Positions 15,973-24,402 of a DNA stretch of 64,000 nucleotides are shown here, in pieces. The first letter of the stretch is position 1, and every line of letters begins with the position of its first letter. A program made the position numbers and the translations under genes. The notes under the pieces are model-generated. The model ran no database searches and was not told where the DNA came from. It was given only the letters and a program-made list of their open reading frames with translations. This stretch comes from Sphingomonas sp. LaA6.9 (GTDB lineage: Bacteria > Pseudomonadota > Alphaproteobacteria > Sphingomonadales > Sphingomonadaceae): NCBI RefSeq assembly GCF_022601895.1, contig NZ_JAKVIO010000021.1:1-64000 (forward strand), in the 5' to 3' direction.

Positions 15973-16947
15973 GTGTCGATGACGGATAGTTCACGAGCGA
16001 TCGAAGCCAGTCCGCCCGCGCGCGCAGACATGATCTGGATCCCCGGCGGCAGCTTCACCATGGGATCCGATCATCACTATCCCGAGGAACGGCCAAGCCG
16101 GCGCGTTTCGGTCGACGGTTTCTGGATCGACCGGACCCCCGTCACCAATCGCGAATTTGCGCGCTTCGTGGAGGCGACCGGTCATGTGACGATCGCGGAG
16201 ATCGCGCCCGATCCCGCCGACTATCCGGGGGCGCTCCCCGAATATCTGGTCCCCGCCTCGCTGCTGTTCGTCCAGCCCGAGGGGCCAGTGGCGCTCGCCG
16301 GGCCGGTGACGCAGTGGTGGTCCTATGTGCCGGGCACCGACTGGCGGCATCCCTGGGGCCCTGACAGTTCGCTCGACGGGCTCGATGATCACCCGGTAGT
16401 TCATGTCGCGCTCGCCGATATCGAGGCCTATGTCGCCTGGGCGGGCGCCAGCCTGCCCACCGAGGCCGAATGGGAATATGCCGCGCGGGGCGGCATGGAG
16501 GACACCGAATTTGCCTGGGGTGACGAACTGGCGCCCGGCGGCGTCCATATGGCCAATACCTGGCAGGGGCAGTTCCCGACGGGGAACGATCTCGACGATG
16601 GCTGGCTGCGCACCTCTCCCGTCGGCCATTATCCGGCAAACGGCTATGGCCTGTATGACATGATCGGCAATGTCTGGGAGTGGACCGCCGACTGGTGGGC
16701 GGACTCGGCGGCCGCGGTCGCGGGGCAGAGCAAGGCATGTTGCGGTGCTCGCAACCCGCGGGGCGGAAATGAGGGATCAAGCGCCGATCGCAACGATCCG
16801 CTCCATATTCCGCGTCGCGTGCTCAAGGGCGGGTCGCACCTGTGCGCACCGTGCTATTGCCGGCGCTATCGCCCCGCTGCGCGCCACGCGCACCCCGTCG
16901 ACACCTCGACGTCGCATGTCGGCTTCCGTTGCGTGATCAGGCCGTAG
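15973..16947 (+). CDS. Formylglycine-generating-enzyme-like (SUMF1) protein
   Basis: This 324-residue protein has the FGE-sulfatase fold: IPGGSFTMGSDHHYPEERPSR at the N end (MGS), PVTNREFARFV, LPTEAEWEYAARGG, GNVWEWTADWW, and VGFRC at the end. The copper-site cysteine pair is kept: in GGSHLCAPCYCRRYR the two Cys are five residues apart, as in active FGEs. It should oxidise a sulfatase Cys or Ser to formylglycine, although some SUMF1 proteins do other jobs. No sulfatase is encoded in the window. No signal peptide is seen. The GTG at 15973 (AGGGAA 5 nt before) or ATG at 15979 is the start. It follows DUF202 in an operon. Confidence 0.88.
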   Translation: MSMTDSSRAIEASPPARADMIWIPGGSFTMGSDHHYPEERPSRRVSVDGFWIDRTPVTNREFARFVEATGHVTIAEIAPDPADYPGALPEYLVPASLLFVQPEGPVALAGPVTQWWSYVPGTDWRHPWGPDSSLDGLDDHPVVHVALADIEAYVAWAGASLPTEAEWEYAARGGMEDTEFAWGDELAPGGVHMANTWQGQFPTGNDLDDGWLRTSPVGHYPANGYGLYDMIGNVWEWTADWWADSAAAVAGQSKACCGARNPRGGNEGSSADRNDPLHIPRRVLKGGSHLCAPCYCRRYRPAARHAHPVDTSTSHVGFRCVIRP

Positions 16948-17806
16948 ATTTGGACGGCGTCCTGCGGCGCTTGACCAATATCTGATAGGGAATGAGCGTA
17001 ATCATCGCGACGAGCAGTATCAGCAGCACCGCGGCTGAAACCGTCTTGTCGGCATGGTTCGCGCTCGCCAGTGCCAGTGCGATGCCGGGATGCCGCATTG
17101 CCGCCGCGACCGCCAGCGTCCTGCGGCCCCGCTCCTTGGGATCCCCAAGCAACTCCCCACCCGCGATGGCCACAATTGTGAAGAGAATGACTGCCACGAC
17201 CGTGCCATCGCGGATCAGGCTGAGCATATCGTGCCAGCTTCCGACGAGGACGGGAATGAATGCAAGCACGACCAGCCCCATGCCGATATTGCCGACCATG
17301 GGAGCCACGCGCTTTGCGAACGCCGGGGCGAGCCAGCGACCAATGATGAGACCAATCGCCAGCGGTATAATCACGCCGACGAATACGTTTTTCGCGACGA
17401 TACCCGGAGGAAACTCGGCTGTGTTGTCGTATAGCGCGCCCACCAGCGCACCGAGCAGGGGCACGGTCACGACCGATAGCAGCGCCATCGCGACATAAAG
17501 CCCGTAGACATAGTTTCTGCGCGCGCCGACATGAAGCTCCTTGCCGGGGACGAGCGGCGGCACCGGGGAAATCGCCATAAGGAGCAGCGCCGCTTCCGCA
17601 GCGTGCGGCATCTCGAACAATGTGGTGATGATGAGTGCGGTGATCGGCGGGATGATGATCACTGCGAGTGTCGCGCGTGCCAGCGCCCTGGGCCGCTCTA
17701 ATACGGACAGCAGATCGTCGCGCACCGAAGCCATGCCTACCGAGATGACGACGAGCCCGAGGCTTATGGTCAACAATATCGGTATGAGCTGCTTGAGCAG
17801 TTCCAC
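16937..17806 (-). CDS. Bile acid:sodium symporter (BASS)-like transporter
   Basis: A 289-residue integral membrane protein with about nine or ten hydrophobic spans. The order matches the SBF/BASS family, including the crossover-like MRHPGIALALASANH region near the C end. BASS proteins import or export organic anions with sodium; the substrate here is unknown. The last 11 bases overlap the end of the FGE-like gene on the other strand. It lies 39 bases after the SphA-like gene and probably shares its promoter. Confidence 0.85.
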   Translation of the reverse strand: MELLKQLIPILLTISLGLVVISVGMASVRDDLLSVLERPRALARATLAVIIIPPITALIITTLFEMPHAAEAALLLMAISPVPPLVPGKELHVGARRNYVYGLYVAMALLSVVTVPLLGALVGALYDNTAEFPPGIVAKNVFVGVIIPLAIGLIIGRWLAPAFAKRVAPMVGNIGMGLVVLAFIPVLVGSWHDMLSLIRDGTVVAVILFTIVAIAGGELLGDPKERGRRTLAVAAAMRHPGIALALASANHADKTVSAAVLLILLVAMITLIPYQILVKRRRTPSKSTA

Positions 17807-17845
17807 GGTCTCTCCTTCCTCGGGTCAGACCCTGATCGTTTCAGG

Positions 17846-18847
17846 CTATTGCGGTGCCGCGCCTTTGGGCAGCTTCATGCTGAGCGGCAGGGTGAGGCTG
17901 ACCCATACGGAGGCCCCTTCGGGCCGGTTTTCCGCGGCGAACTCCTTGAATGCGCGAATACGGAAAGTGGCGGGCGATCGCCCCAGCATGAGATGCGTGG
18001 CGGCGGTGGCGCCCAGACCGGCAATTTCGCCCTTGTTGGGACCGAGACGGGCGCCGCTGCCCGTGTCACCCGAGATCTGCTTGTAATAAAATCCCTGAAG
18101 CCCCGCCGAAAATACCGGTGAAAAGGTCTTTTCCACCGACGCTTCGGCGTGGAATTCATTGCCCGTGTCGTAATCGGTGAAATCGTTGCGCCCGTTGAAG
18201 GTGAAGCCGAGCTTGCCCGAAACGTCCCAGCCGGCCTTGGGATCGATCCAGCTCGCCGCGAAGGAGGTGTCCAGCACCCAGCGATGAAAGGCGAGATTCG
18301 CGAGCTGGTCCTCGCGATATCTCCCGATCGGGATGTTGAGCGTCGCACCTGTTTGCAGGCTGACCTTTCCTGTCTTCCAGCCTAGCGCCATCGTCGCGAT
18401 CGGATCCGCGACCACCAGTGCCGAATCGTGCGCTGAGATCTGGAACTGGTTGCCGCGCGGGCCCGTAATAACCGCATTGACGTCGACGATCGGTGCACCC
18501 ACGGGAAGCGCCGCGCCCACGCTCAACGTGCCACCGAGCACGTCGGTGCTCGGCACCCAGAGCAGCGTCAGGAATTCTGCGGCGACGGTTACGTCGAGAC
18601 CCGCCACGACGTTGCCGCCAATGACGAACTGGCGGTCCGCCCCCGCGCTCGCGTCGTAGATGTAGATCGTGTTGTCGAGGAAAACGCCTTCCACCGGCGG
18701 CATCACCGCAGCCCCGGGGCCGCCTGATCCCAGCAGATAGAAACTCGCTCCGCCTTCCGAAGCGCGCGCCGGAGTGGCGCCGAGCGCACATGCTGCGCCC
18801 ATGGCGACCAGCGCCCATCGCGAAGCGCCGTTGAAGTGTTTGCTCAT
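17846..18847 (-). CDS. SphA-like outer-membrane protein (phenol MetA pathway family)
   Basis: The 333-residue protein has a signal peptide ending at PARA-SEGGA. A beta-barrel pattern of alternating strands follows from about residue 70 to the terminal SVWVSLTLPLSMKLP. It fits the SphA / MetA-pathway transporter-like family (COG4313), outer-membrane proteins often linked to uptake of hydrophobic compounds or sphingolipids. A Met at 18847 gives a clean signal peptide; an earlier in-frame Met at 18913 would add an unlikely tail. A CGGG box lies 83-102 nt upstream. With the BASS-like gene it could form an outer/inner membrane transport pair. Confidence 0.78.
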   Translation of the reverse strand: MSKHFNGASRWALVAMGAACALGATPARASEGGASFYLLGSGGPGAAVMPPVEGVFLDNTIYIYDASAGADRQFVIGGNVVAGLDVTVAAEFLTLLWVPSTDVLGGTLSVGAALPVGAPIVDVNAVITGPRGNQFQISAHDSALVVADPIATMALGWKTGKVSLQTGATLNIPIGRYREDQLANLAFHRWVLDTSFAASWIDPKAGWDVSGKLGFTFNGRNDFTDYDTGNEFHAEASVEKTFSPVFSAGLQGFYYKQISGDTGSGARLGPNKGEIAGLGATAATHLMLGRSPATFRIRAFKEFAAENRPEGASVWVSLTLPLSMKLPKGAAPQ

Positions 18848-18929
18848 CGTGCCGTCGCCCGCATGCCTGATTGCCAGCCCGGACTCGGCCGGCCCTTGGC
18901 AAAAAATGGCCATTTGGGACGCGCTTGGA

Positions 18930-18949
18930 TATCGGGATAAATCCCGAGC
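18930..18949. promoter_or_regulatory. CGGG box before SphA-BASS operon
   Basis: TATCGGGA-TAAA-TCCCGAGC, with CGGG and CCCG six bases apart, 83-102 nt before the SphA-like start. It is the last copy seen; the housekeeping genes beyond have none. Confidence 0.7.
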
Positions 18950-18975
18950 AGTTCTGACGATTTAGGTGAGTCCGC

Positions 18976-19049
18976 TGGATGCCCCGCGAGGATTCGAACC
19001 TCGATTGACGGAGTCAGAGTCCGTAGTCTTACCTTTAGACGACGGGGCA
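18976..19049 (-). tRNA. tRNA-Gln (anticodon CTG)
   Basis: Read on the minus strand, the 74-base gene has a perfect acceptor stem (TGCCCCG with CGGGGCA). It also has a D-loop with AAAGG, an anticodon loop CTCTGAC giving anticodon CTG, and the T-loop GGTTCGAATCC. The CCA end is encoded. It stands alone between the SphA-like gene and the Ppx/GppA gene. Confidence 0.97.
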
Positions 19050-19181
19050 GTGCGGAGGCGCGAAATAGGCGGGTCGGGCGAAGCTGTCAACGCCGCCTTG
19101 CAGTTAATCCAACCTCTCGATACTCTCGCGGGCAAGTACCGGCGGTATCCCTGCCGGAGAACATAAGAGTGACTGACGGCA

Positions 19182-20243
19182 ATGGGTGAGCGTTCCATGC
19201 CATCGCCGCGACAGCCCGACAGTTTTTCGACGGGCGGTGCGGCATTGAGACGACCCGCGACAGCGCGCTGGCCACAACGCCGCGCATATGCGGCCCTCGA
19301 TCTCGGCACCAACAATTGCAGGCTGCTGATCGCCAAGCCTGAAGGCGACGGCTTCGTCGTGATCGATGCCTTTTCGCGAATCGTCCGGTTGGGCGAGGGG
19401 CTGGCCGCGTCGGGCCGACTGAGCGATGCGGCGATCGAACGCGCGATTGCCGCGCTCTCGGTCTGCGCCGAAAAGCTGAAGCGGCGGCACGTGACGCTTG
19501 CGCGCTCGGTCGCGACCGAGGCGTGCCGGCGCGCGTCCAACGGCCGCGAGTTCATCGAGCGCGTCTATCGCGAGACGGGAATCGCGCTCGACATCATCAC
19601 CGCCGAGGAAGAGGCCAAACTCGCCGTGATGGGGTGCCACGCGCTGCTCGAGCCCGGCGACGGACCCGCGCTCGTGTTCGATATCGGCGGCGGCTCGACC
19701 GAACTCGTGCTCGTCGACACCGAGCAGGGCGCGCCGCATATCGTCGACTGGCTGAGTGCCCCCTGGGGGGTCGTCTCGCTGACCGAAAGCGAGCCCGAGG
19801 CGAGCCATCCCGATCTCGCGACGCGACTTGCGGCATATGAGCGGATGAAACAGCGGGCACATGAGAGCTTCGCGTCCTTTGCCGCGCGGCTGCCCGTGCA
19901 TCCCGCGGGCGCGATCCGTTTGCTCGGCACAAGCGGCACGGTCACCACGCTCGCGAGCCTTTATCTCGAGCTCAGTTCGTACGACCGCAGCGCGATCGAC
20001 GGGCTGATCGTCCCTGCATCCGCGATGCGTAAGATCAGCGACCGGCTGTCGCGCATGACGCTCGCGGAGCGGCAGGGGCAGCCCTGTATCGGCACCGAAC
20101 GCGCCGATCTCGTGGTTGCGGGCTGCGCAATCCTCGAATCGATCATCGACATCTGGCCCGCCGAGCGGCTAGGCGTCGCGGACCGCGGGATTCGAGAGGG
20201 CATATTGCGAAGGCTGATGGCGCGCGACGGGAAATCGGTATGA
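19182..20243 (+). CDS. Ppx/GppA family phosphatase
   Basis: This 353-residue protein has the ASKHA phosphate loops [16 protein letters not shown] and [15 protein letters not shown], plus [12 protein letters not shown]. It belongs to the exopolyphosphatase / pppGpp phosphohydrolase family, and which activity it has cannot be told from sequence. It is shorter than the 500-residue enterobacterial Ppx and lacks the C-terminal HD domain, as is common in alphaproteobacteria. The start may be 19182 or the Met at 19197 after GGTGAG. The stop overlaps rlmE by four bases, so the two are coupled. Confidence 0.9.
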   Translation: MGERSMPSPRQPDSFSTGGAALRRPATARWPQRRAYAALDLGTNNCRLLIAKPEGDGFVVIDAFSRIVRLGEGLAASGRLSDAAIERAIAALSVCAEKLKRRHVTLARSVATEACRRASNGREFIERVYRETGIALDIITAEEEAKLAVMGCHALLEPGDGPALVFDIGGGSTELVLVDTEQGAPHIVDWLSAPWGVVSLTESEPEASHPDLATRLAAYERMKQRAHESFASFAARLPVHPAGAIRLLGTSGTVTTLASLYLELSSYDRSAIDGLIVPASAMRKISDRLSRMTLAERQGQPCIGTERADLVVAGCAILESIIDIWPAERLGVADRGIREGILRRLMARDGKSV

Positions 20244-20908
20244 GTCGCGGAGGAATCGGCGGACGGCAGCGCGTGCGCACCGCCAAGGGGCGCACCGCCG
20301 CCTCGACGCGCTGGCTCGAACGCCAGCTCAACGATCCCTATGTGCGCAAGGCCAGGGCCGAGGGCTATCGCAGCCGCGCCGCCTACAAGCTGATCGAGCT
20401 CGACGAGAAGTTCGGCCTGCTCAGGGGCGCGAAGCGTATCGTCGATCTCGGCATCGCACCGGGCGGCTGGAGTCAGGTGGCGCGCAAGAAGGTGCCCGGT
20501 GCCGCAATCGTCGGCATCGACCTGCTGCCGACCGACCCGATCGATGGCGTCACGATCTTCCAGATGGATTTCATGGACGAACGCGCCCCCGAGAGGCTCA
20601 ACGAGGCGCTGGGCGGTCCCGCCGACCTGGTGATGTCCGATATGGCCGCGAACACGGTCGGCCACACACAAACCGATCACCTGCGCACGATGGCGCTGGT
20701 CGAGGCGGGGGCATATTTCGCGGTCGACGTGCTCGAGCCCGGCGGCGCCTATGTCGCAAAGGTCTTTGCGGGCGGCACCGACCATGAATTGCTCGCGATG
20801 CTCAAGCGCAATTTCACCACGGTCAAGCACGCCAAGCCGCCCGCCAGCCGCAAGGATTCGTCCGAATGGTATGTGATCGCGCAGGGCTTCAAGGGGCGGA
20901 GCGACTGA
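20240..20908 (+). CDS. rlmE: 23S rRNA (uridine-2552 2'-O)-methyltransferase RlmE
   Basis: The 222-residue protein belongs to the FtsJ/RrmJ family, with [17 protein letters not shown] and the SAM-binding motif [14 protein letters not shown]. It also has catalytic elements of the K-D-K-E tetrad (Lys in SRAAYKL, Asp in [12 protein letters not shown], Lys in YVAKVF, Glu near the end in SSEWYVIA). It methylates the A loop of 23S rRNA on the 50S subunit. The ATG overlaps the Ppx/GppA stop. Confidence 0.95.
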   Translation: MSRGGIGGRQRVRTAKGRTAASTRWLERQLNDPYVRKARAEGYRSRAAYKLIELDEKFGLLRGAKRIVDLGIAPGGWSQVARKKVPGAAIVGIDLLPTDPIDGVTIFQMDFMDERAPERLNEALGGPADLVMSDMAANTVGHTQTDHLRTMALVEAGAYFAVDVLEPGGAYVAKVFAGGTDHELLAMLKRNFTTVKHAKPPASRKDSSEWYVIAQGFKGRSD

Positions 20909-20927
20909 AGCTTCGGAGGGGGCATAT

Positions 20928-21338
20928 ATGGGCTTGATGATCATGGCACTGGCGCTCGTCGGTGCTTCGGCGACGAACGGAGCGATAGCGGCGGAGATCG
21001 CCACGCCGACGATGCTGATCTCAGGGGGCATTTCGGACAGTGATTATCCCAAGGCCGCGCGTGATGCGGGCGTGGAGGGCGCAACGATCATGCGTCTGCT
21101 TGTTTCGTCGAAGGGCGAAGTGACCGAGTGCCAGATCGCACGATCGAGCGGCTCGGCGCTGCTCGACCAGAAAAGTTGCGCGATCTGGATCGGGTTCCGC
21201 TACAAGCCGGCGCGTGACGCATCGGGCAAAAAGGTCGAACAATGGGTTCAGGAGTCGATCGCCTGGACGATCGGCACGCCCTGCACAGCTTTCCCGAAAA
21301 GCGGCATGGGCATCTGCGTGACGGCTTCGAAACGATAG
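20928..21338 (+). CDS. TonB C-terminal-domain-like exported protein
   Basis: This 136-residue protein has a signal peptide (to about residue 22). The remaining domain resembles the TonB C-terminal fold: DYPKAARDAGVEGATIMRLLVSSKGEVTECQIARSSGS, quoted here as short pieces DYPKAARDAGVEGATI and VSSKGEVTECQIARSSG, then FRYKPARDASGK. It has no N-terminal anchor beyond the signal sequence and no Pro-rich spacer, so it is not a full TonB. GGAGGG precedes the start. It follows rlmE by 19 bases. Its role is unknown. Confidence 0.75.
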   Translation: MGLMIMALALVGASATNGAIAAEIATPTMLISGGISDSDYPKAARDAGVEGATIMRLLVSSKGEVTECQIARSSGSALLDQKSCAIWIGFRYKPARDASGKKVEQWVQESIAWTIGTPCTAFPKSGMGICVTASKR

Positions 21339-21508
21339 CCTCACTTAATCACAACACTGATGGCGGCGGGCGTTTGCGTATACGAACTTGCCCCTTGCGG
21401 ACACGCACGCTGCGATGCACATGCTGCAATCGCGTGACGGAATTATAACAGTTTCGTTACAGCACGGGAGCCAAGATCATTCGGCAGATCGCCGCCCTTC
21501 CCTATACC

Positions 21509-22594
21509 ATGGACGAAAGCGGGAGCATGCGCATCCTGCTGATCACCTCGCGCGAAACGCGCAGATGGGTGATTCCCAAGGGGAACCGGATCAAGGGGCT
21601 GGCGGCGCATCGCGCGGCCGAGCACGAGGCTTTCGAGGAAGCCGGGATCGCCGGCATAGCCTGTCCTGCGCCGCTGGGCAGCTATCGCTATCGCAAGCGC
21701 CGGCGCGACGGCACCGCGCGCACCGCGACCGTCGACGTCTTCCCGCTCGCGGTAACGCATCAGTCGGTCGACTGGCCCGAACGCGGGGAGCGCGACCAGC
21801 AATGGTTCTCGGTGCCCGATGCCGCAAATGCGGTCGACGAGCCCGATCTGAAATTGATGATTGCGGCTTTTCGGGAGCCACCCGAAGAGCCCGGTGCGTT
21901 CACGCGTGCGATCCTATGGCTGCGCCTCCAGGGGGGAGAAAGAATTCCGATGCTGCGCTGGTTTCAGGCAATGATGCCCAAGCAGGGGCGGTTCTTCGAG
22001 CAGTTCGAGGAACATGCTGCGACTCTGGTGGCGGGCGCCGACGCGCTTGCGCGGCTGCTCAAGGGCGGCCCCGACATGGCCGACCATTGCCGCGAGATCT
22101 TCGACCGCGAGCACGAGGCCGACGACATCATCCGAGAGGTGCTGCAGGACGTCCGCCGCACCTTCATCACGCCCTTCGACCGCAGCGCCATCACCGGGCT
22201 GATCGGCGTGATGGACGATGCGATCGACCAGATGAACCAGACCGCCAAGGCCACCCAGCTTTACGAGGTCACCGAGTTCACGCCGCAGATGCAGGACATG
22301 AGCGCGATCATCGTCGAGGCCGCGCGTATCACGGCCGAGGCGATGCCGCTGCTGCGCTCGCTCAACACCAATGCCGTGCGGCTGCACGAACTCACCGACC
22401 GCCTGGTCAAGCTCGAAGGGCATGCCGACGAGATCCACGAGGCGGGGCTGAAGGCGCTGTTCAAGGCGCAAAGCCAGGCGCATCCGATGGCCTTCATCGT
22501 CGGGCGCGAGCTCTACAGCCATCTGGAAAAGATCACCGACCGGTTCGAGGACGTCGCAAACGAGATCCAGGGTCTCGTCATCGACCACGCCTGA
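21509..22594 (+). CDS. NUDIX hydrolase fused in frame to DUF47 (PhoU-like) protein
   Basis: One uninterrupted 361-residue frame holds two domains. Residues 1-130 are a NUDIX domain (WVIPKGNRIKG, then HEAFEEAGI as a slightly degenerate NUDIX box). Residues about 148-361 are DUF47, a PhoU-like helical protein of PiT transporters (HAATLVAGADALARLL, DREHEADDI, IDQMNQTAKA). There is no stop between them, yet Met 21950 of the DUF47 part is preceded by GGGGGGAGAAAG, a strong ribosome binding site. Two products, or one fusion plus an internal product, are therefore possible. The NUDIX N terminus probably begins before 21509: codons back to 21479 read IIRQIAALPYT, the expected first strand, with only ATT or ATC as start. 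Confidence 0.82.
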   Translation: MDESGSMRILLITSRETRRWVIPKGNRIKGLAAHRAAEHEAFEEAGIAGIACPAPLGSYRYRKRRRDGTARTATVDVFPLAVTHQSVDWPERGERDQQWFSVPDAANAVDEPDLKLMIAAFREPPEEPGAFTRAILWLRLQGGERIPMLRWFQAMMPKQGRFFEQFEEHAATLVAGADALARLLKGGPDMADHCREIFDREHEADDIIREVLQDVRRTFITPFDRSAITGLIGVMDDAIDQMNQTAKATQLYEVTEFTPQMQDMSAIIVEAARITAEAMPLLRSLNTNAVRLHELTDRLVKLEGHADEIHEAGLKALFKAQSQAHPMAFIVGRELYSHLEKITDRFEDVANEIQGLVIDHA

Positions 22595-22612
22595 TTCGAC
22601 CGGCGCTTCACC

Positions 22613-23617
22613 ATGGACGCAACTCTGGCTTTTCCGCTGCTCGTCGCGCTTATCGGCGTGGCGCTGCTGTTCGACTTTCTGAACGGCCTGCACGACGCTG
22701 CGAACTCGATCGCGACGATCGTGTCGACGCGCGTACTGCGCCCGCATTATGCGGTGGCCTGGGCAGCCTTCTTCAACTTCATCGCCTTTCTTTTCTTCGG
22801 GCTGCACGTCGCCGAGACCGTGGGCAAAGGGATCGTCAGCGCCGATGTGATCGACGCTTCGGTGATCTTCGGTGCGCTGATGGGCGCGATATGCTGGAAC
22901 CTCATTACCTGGGCGCTGGGCATCCCCTCGAGCAGCAGCCATGCGCTGATCGGCGGTCTGCTGGGCGCGGGCACTGCCAAGGCTGGGCTTGAGGCGGTCG
23001 TGTGGAGCGGCGTGTTCAAGACGACGGCGGCGATCGTGCTCTCGCCTGCGGTGGGTCTGTTTCTGGCGCTCGTGCTCGTGCTGATCGTCTCCTGGATATT
23101 TCTGCGCGCGACGCCCCAATATGCCGACCGCTGGTTCCGCAAACTCCAGTTCGTCTCGGCCTCGCTCTATTCGCTCGGCCATGGCGGCAATGACGCGCAG
23201 AAGACGATGGGGGTCATCGCGGTGCTGCTCTATTCGCAGGGCATGCTCGGCGGCAGCTTTCACGTGCCCTTCTGGGTGGTGATCTCGTGTCAGGCGGCGA
23301 TGGGGCTGGGCACGTTGTTCGGCGGCTGGAAGATCGTTCACACCATGGGGTCGAAGATCACGCGCCTGACGCCCGCGCAGGGCTTTTGTGCGGAGACGGG
23401 CGGCGCGATCACGCTGTTCGCGGCGACGGGGCTGGGCGTACCCGTGTCGACCACGCACACCATCACCGGCGCAATCGTGGGCGTTGGCGCCTCGCGGCGG
23501 CTTTCGGCGGTGCGCTGGAACGTCGCGAGCAGCATCGTCGTGGCGTGGGTCGTGACGCTCCCAGCGGCCGCGCTGATCGGCGCGGGCTTCTACCTGCTCG
23601 CCGGGCTGTTTGGCTGA
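22613..23617 (+). CDS. PiT-family inorganic phosphate transporter
   Basis: The 334-residue protein has about ten membrane spans. The two PiT repeats are clear: FLNGLHDAANSIATIVSTRVL, and later SLGHGGNDAQKTMGVIAVLL, each with the GxND/GxHDAA-type signature, plus GIPSSSSHALIGG and GVPVSTTHTITGAI. It imports phosphate, or metal phosphate, using proton or sodium gradients. The DUF47 protein just upstream (18 bases) is the usual regulator of PiT carriers, so the two work together. Confidence 0.95.
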   Translation: MDATLAFPLLVALIGVALLFDFLNGLHDAANSIATIVSTRVLRPHYAVAWAAFFNFIAFLFFGLHVAETVGKGIVSADVIDASVIFGALMGAICWNLITWALGIPSSSSHALIGGLLGAGTAKAGLEAVVWSGVFKTTAAIVLSPAVGLFLALVLVLIVSWIFLRATPQYADRWFRKLQFVSASLYSLGHGGNDAQKTMGVIAVLLYSQGMLGGSFHVPFWVVISCQAAMGLGTLFGGWKIVHTMGSKITRLTPAQGFCAETGGAITLFAATGLGVPVSTTHTITGAIVGVGASRRLSAVRWNVASSIVVAWVVTLPAAALIGAGFYLLAGLFG

Positions 23618-23654
23618 ACTTGCGCGGCGCCGGCGTCCGTTCTAGCGATCGGAA

Positions 23655-24299
23655 ATGGACGCCAGAGACTATAACCAACAAGGCTATGCGCATCTCAAGG
23701 GCCTGATTTCGCCCGAAGTCGCGCGTGCCTTCCTCCAGGATCTGAAGCAGGATTTGGGACCCGGTGCGATCGCGCTCAGCCGCGTGACGGAGCATGTAAA
23801 CCTGCTCGATCGGCCCGCCTTCGAGATTTACGGCCATCACTACAAGCCGATGCGCTTCTTCCTGTGGGGGCTGACCCCGATCATGCGCGAGATCACGGGC
23901 CGCGATCTGCTTCCGACCTATGACTATTTCCGCATCTACCGTGAAGGCGACGTCTGCCGTGTCCATTCGGATCGCCACGCCTGCGAACACAGCCTGTCGC
24001 TCACGCTCGATTACAGCGATGGCGAGATATGGCCGCTCGAGGTCGAGCGCGGGCGCAGCGAACCATCAGCGAAGGTTGACGCCGATTTCGGCCCCGAAGA
24101 TCATGTCGCGATCCCGATGGAGGTCGGCGACGCGGTGCTCTACCAGGGCGTGCATCACCGCCACGGACGCACTACGCCCAATCCCAACGCATGGTCGGCG
24201 CACCTTTTCCTGCACTGGATCGACCGCGAAGGCCCCTATCGCGATCAGGCGTTCGACGGGCAGGGCGAACCCATGCCCGTCAACTTCAGCTTCGGCTGA
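23655..24299 (+). CDS. 2OG-Fe(II) oxygenase-like protein
   Basis: A 214-residue soluble protein with no signal peptide. VHSDRHACEHSLSLTLDYSDG holds a possible iron-binding HxD. VLYQGVHHRHGR holds the distal His, followed by an Arg-containing strand and AHLFLHWID. The arrangement resembles 2-oxoglutarate/Fe(II) dioxygenases, but the exact family is not recognised. It has its own promoter space after the PiT gene and converges on the flotillin operon. Function is unknown. Confidence 0.6.
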   Translation: MDARDYNQQGYAHLKGLISPEVARAFLQDLKQDLGPGAIALSRVTEHVNLLDRPAFEIYGHHYKPMRFFLWGLTPIMREITGRDLLPTYDYFRIYREGDVCRVHSDRHACEHSLSLTLDYSDGEIWPLEVERGRSEPSAKVDADFGPEDHVAIPMEVGDAVLYQGVHHRHGRTTPNPNAWSAHLFLHWIDREGPYRDQAFDGQGEPMPVNFSFG

Positions 24300-24357
24300 A
24301 GCATAAGTCCTGCTGCGAGGTTGGAGCGCTTGGCATAACAGCGCGTCATAATCGCGC

Positions 24358-24394
24358 GGGACATCCGGCCGCGCCATGCGTGGCGGGATGTCCC
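24358..24394. terminator. Hairpin between convergent genes
   Basis: GGGACATCC (24358-24366) pairs with GGATGTCCC (24386-24394). It lies between the ends of the oxygenase-like and flotillin genes and could end transcription in both directions. Confidence 0.6.
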
Positions 24395-24402
24395 TGAAGG
24401 AT

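Noticed and set aside
17820-17834. Possible further CGGG box (TCGGG-TCAGA-CCCTG) before the BASS gene
   Set aside because: It lies only 14 nt from the start codon, inside an operon, and the right arm is degenerate; probably chance.
21388-22992. 534-residue frame overlapping NUDIX-DUF47
   Set aside because: Arg/His/Pro-rich shadow frame in GC-rich DNA, no domain; the NUDIX and DUF47 motifs are in another frame.
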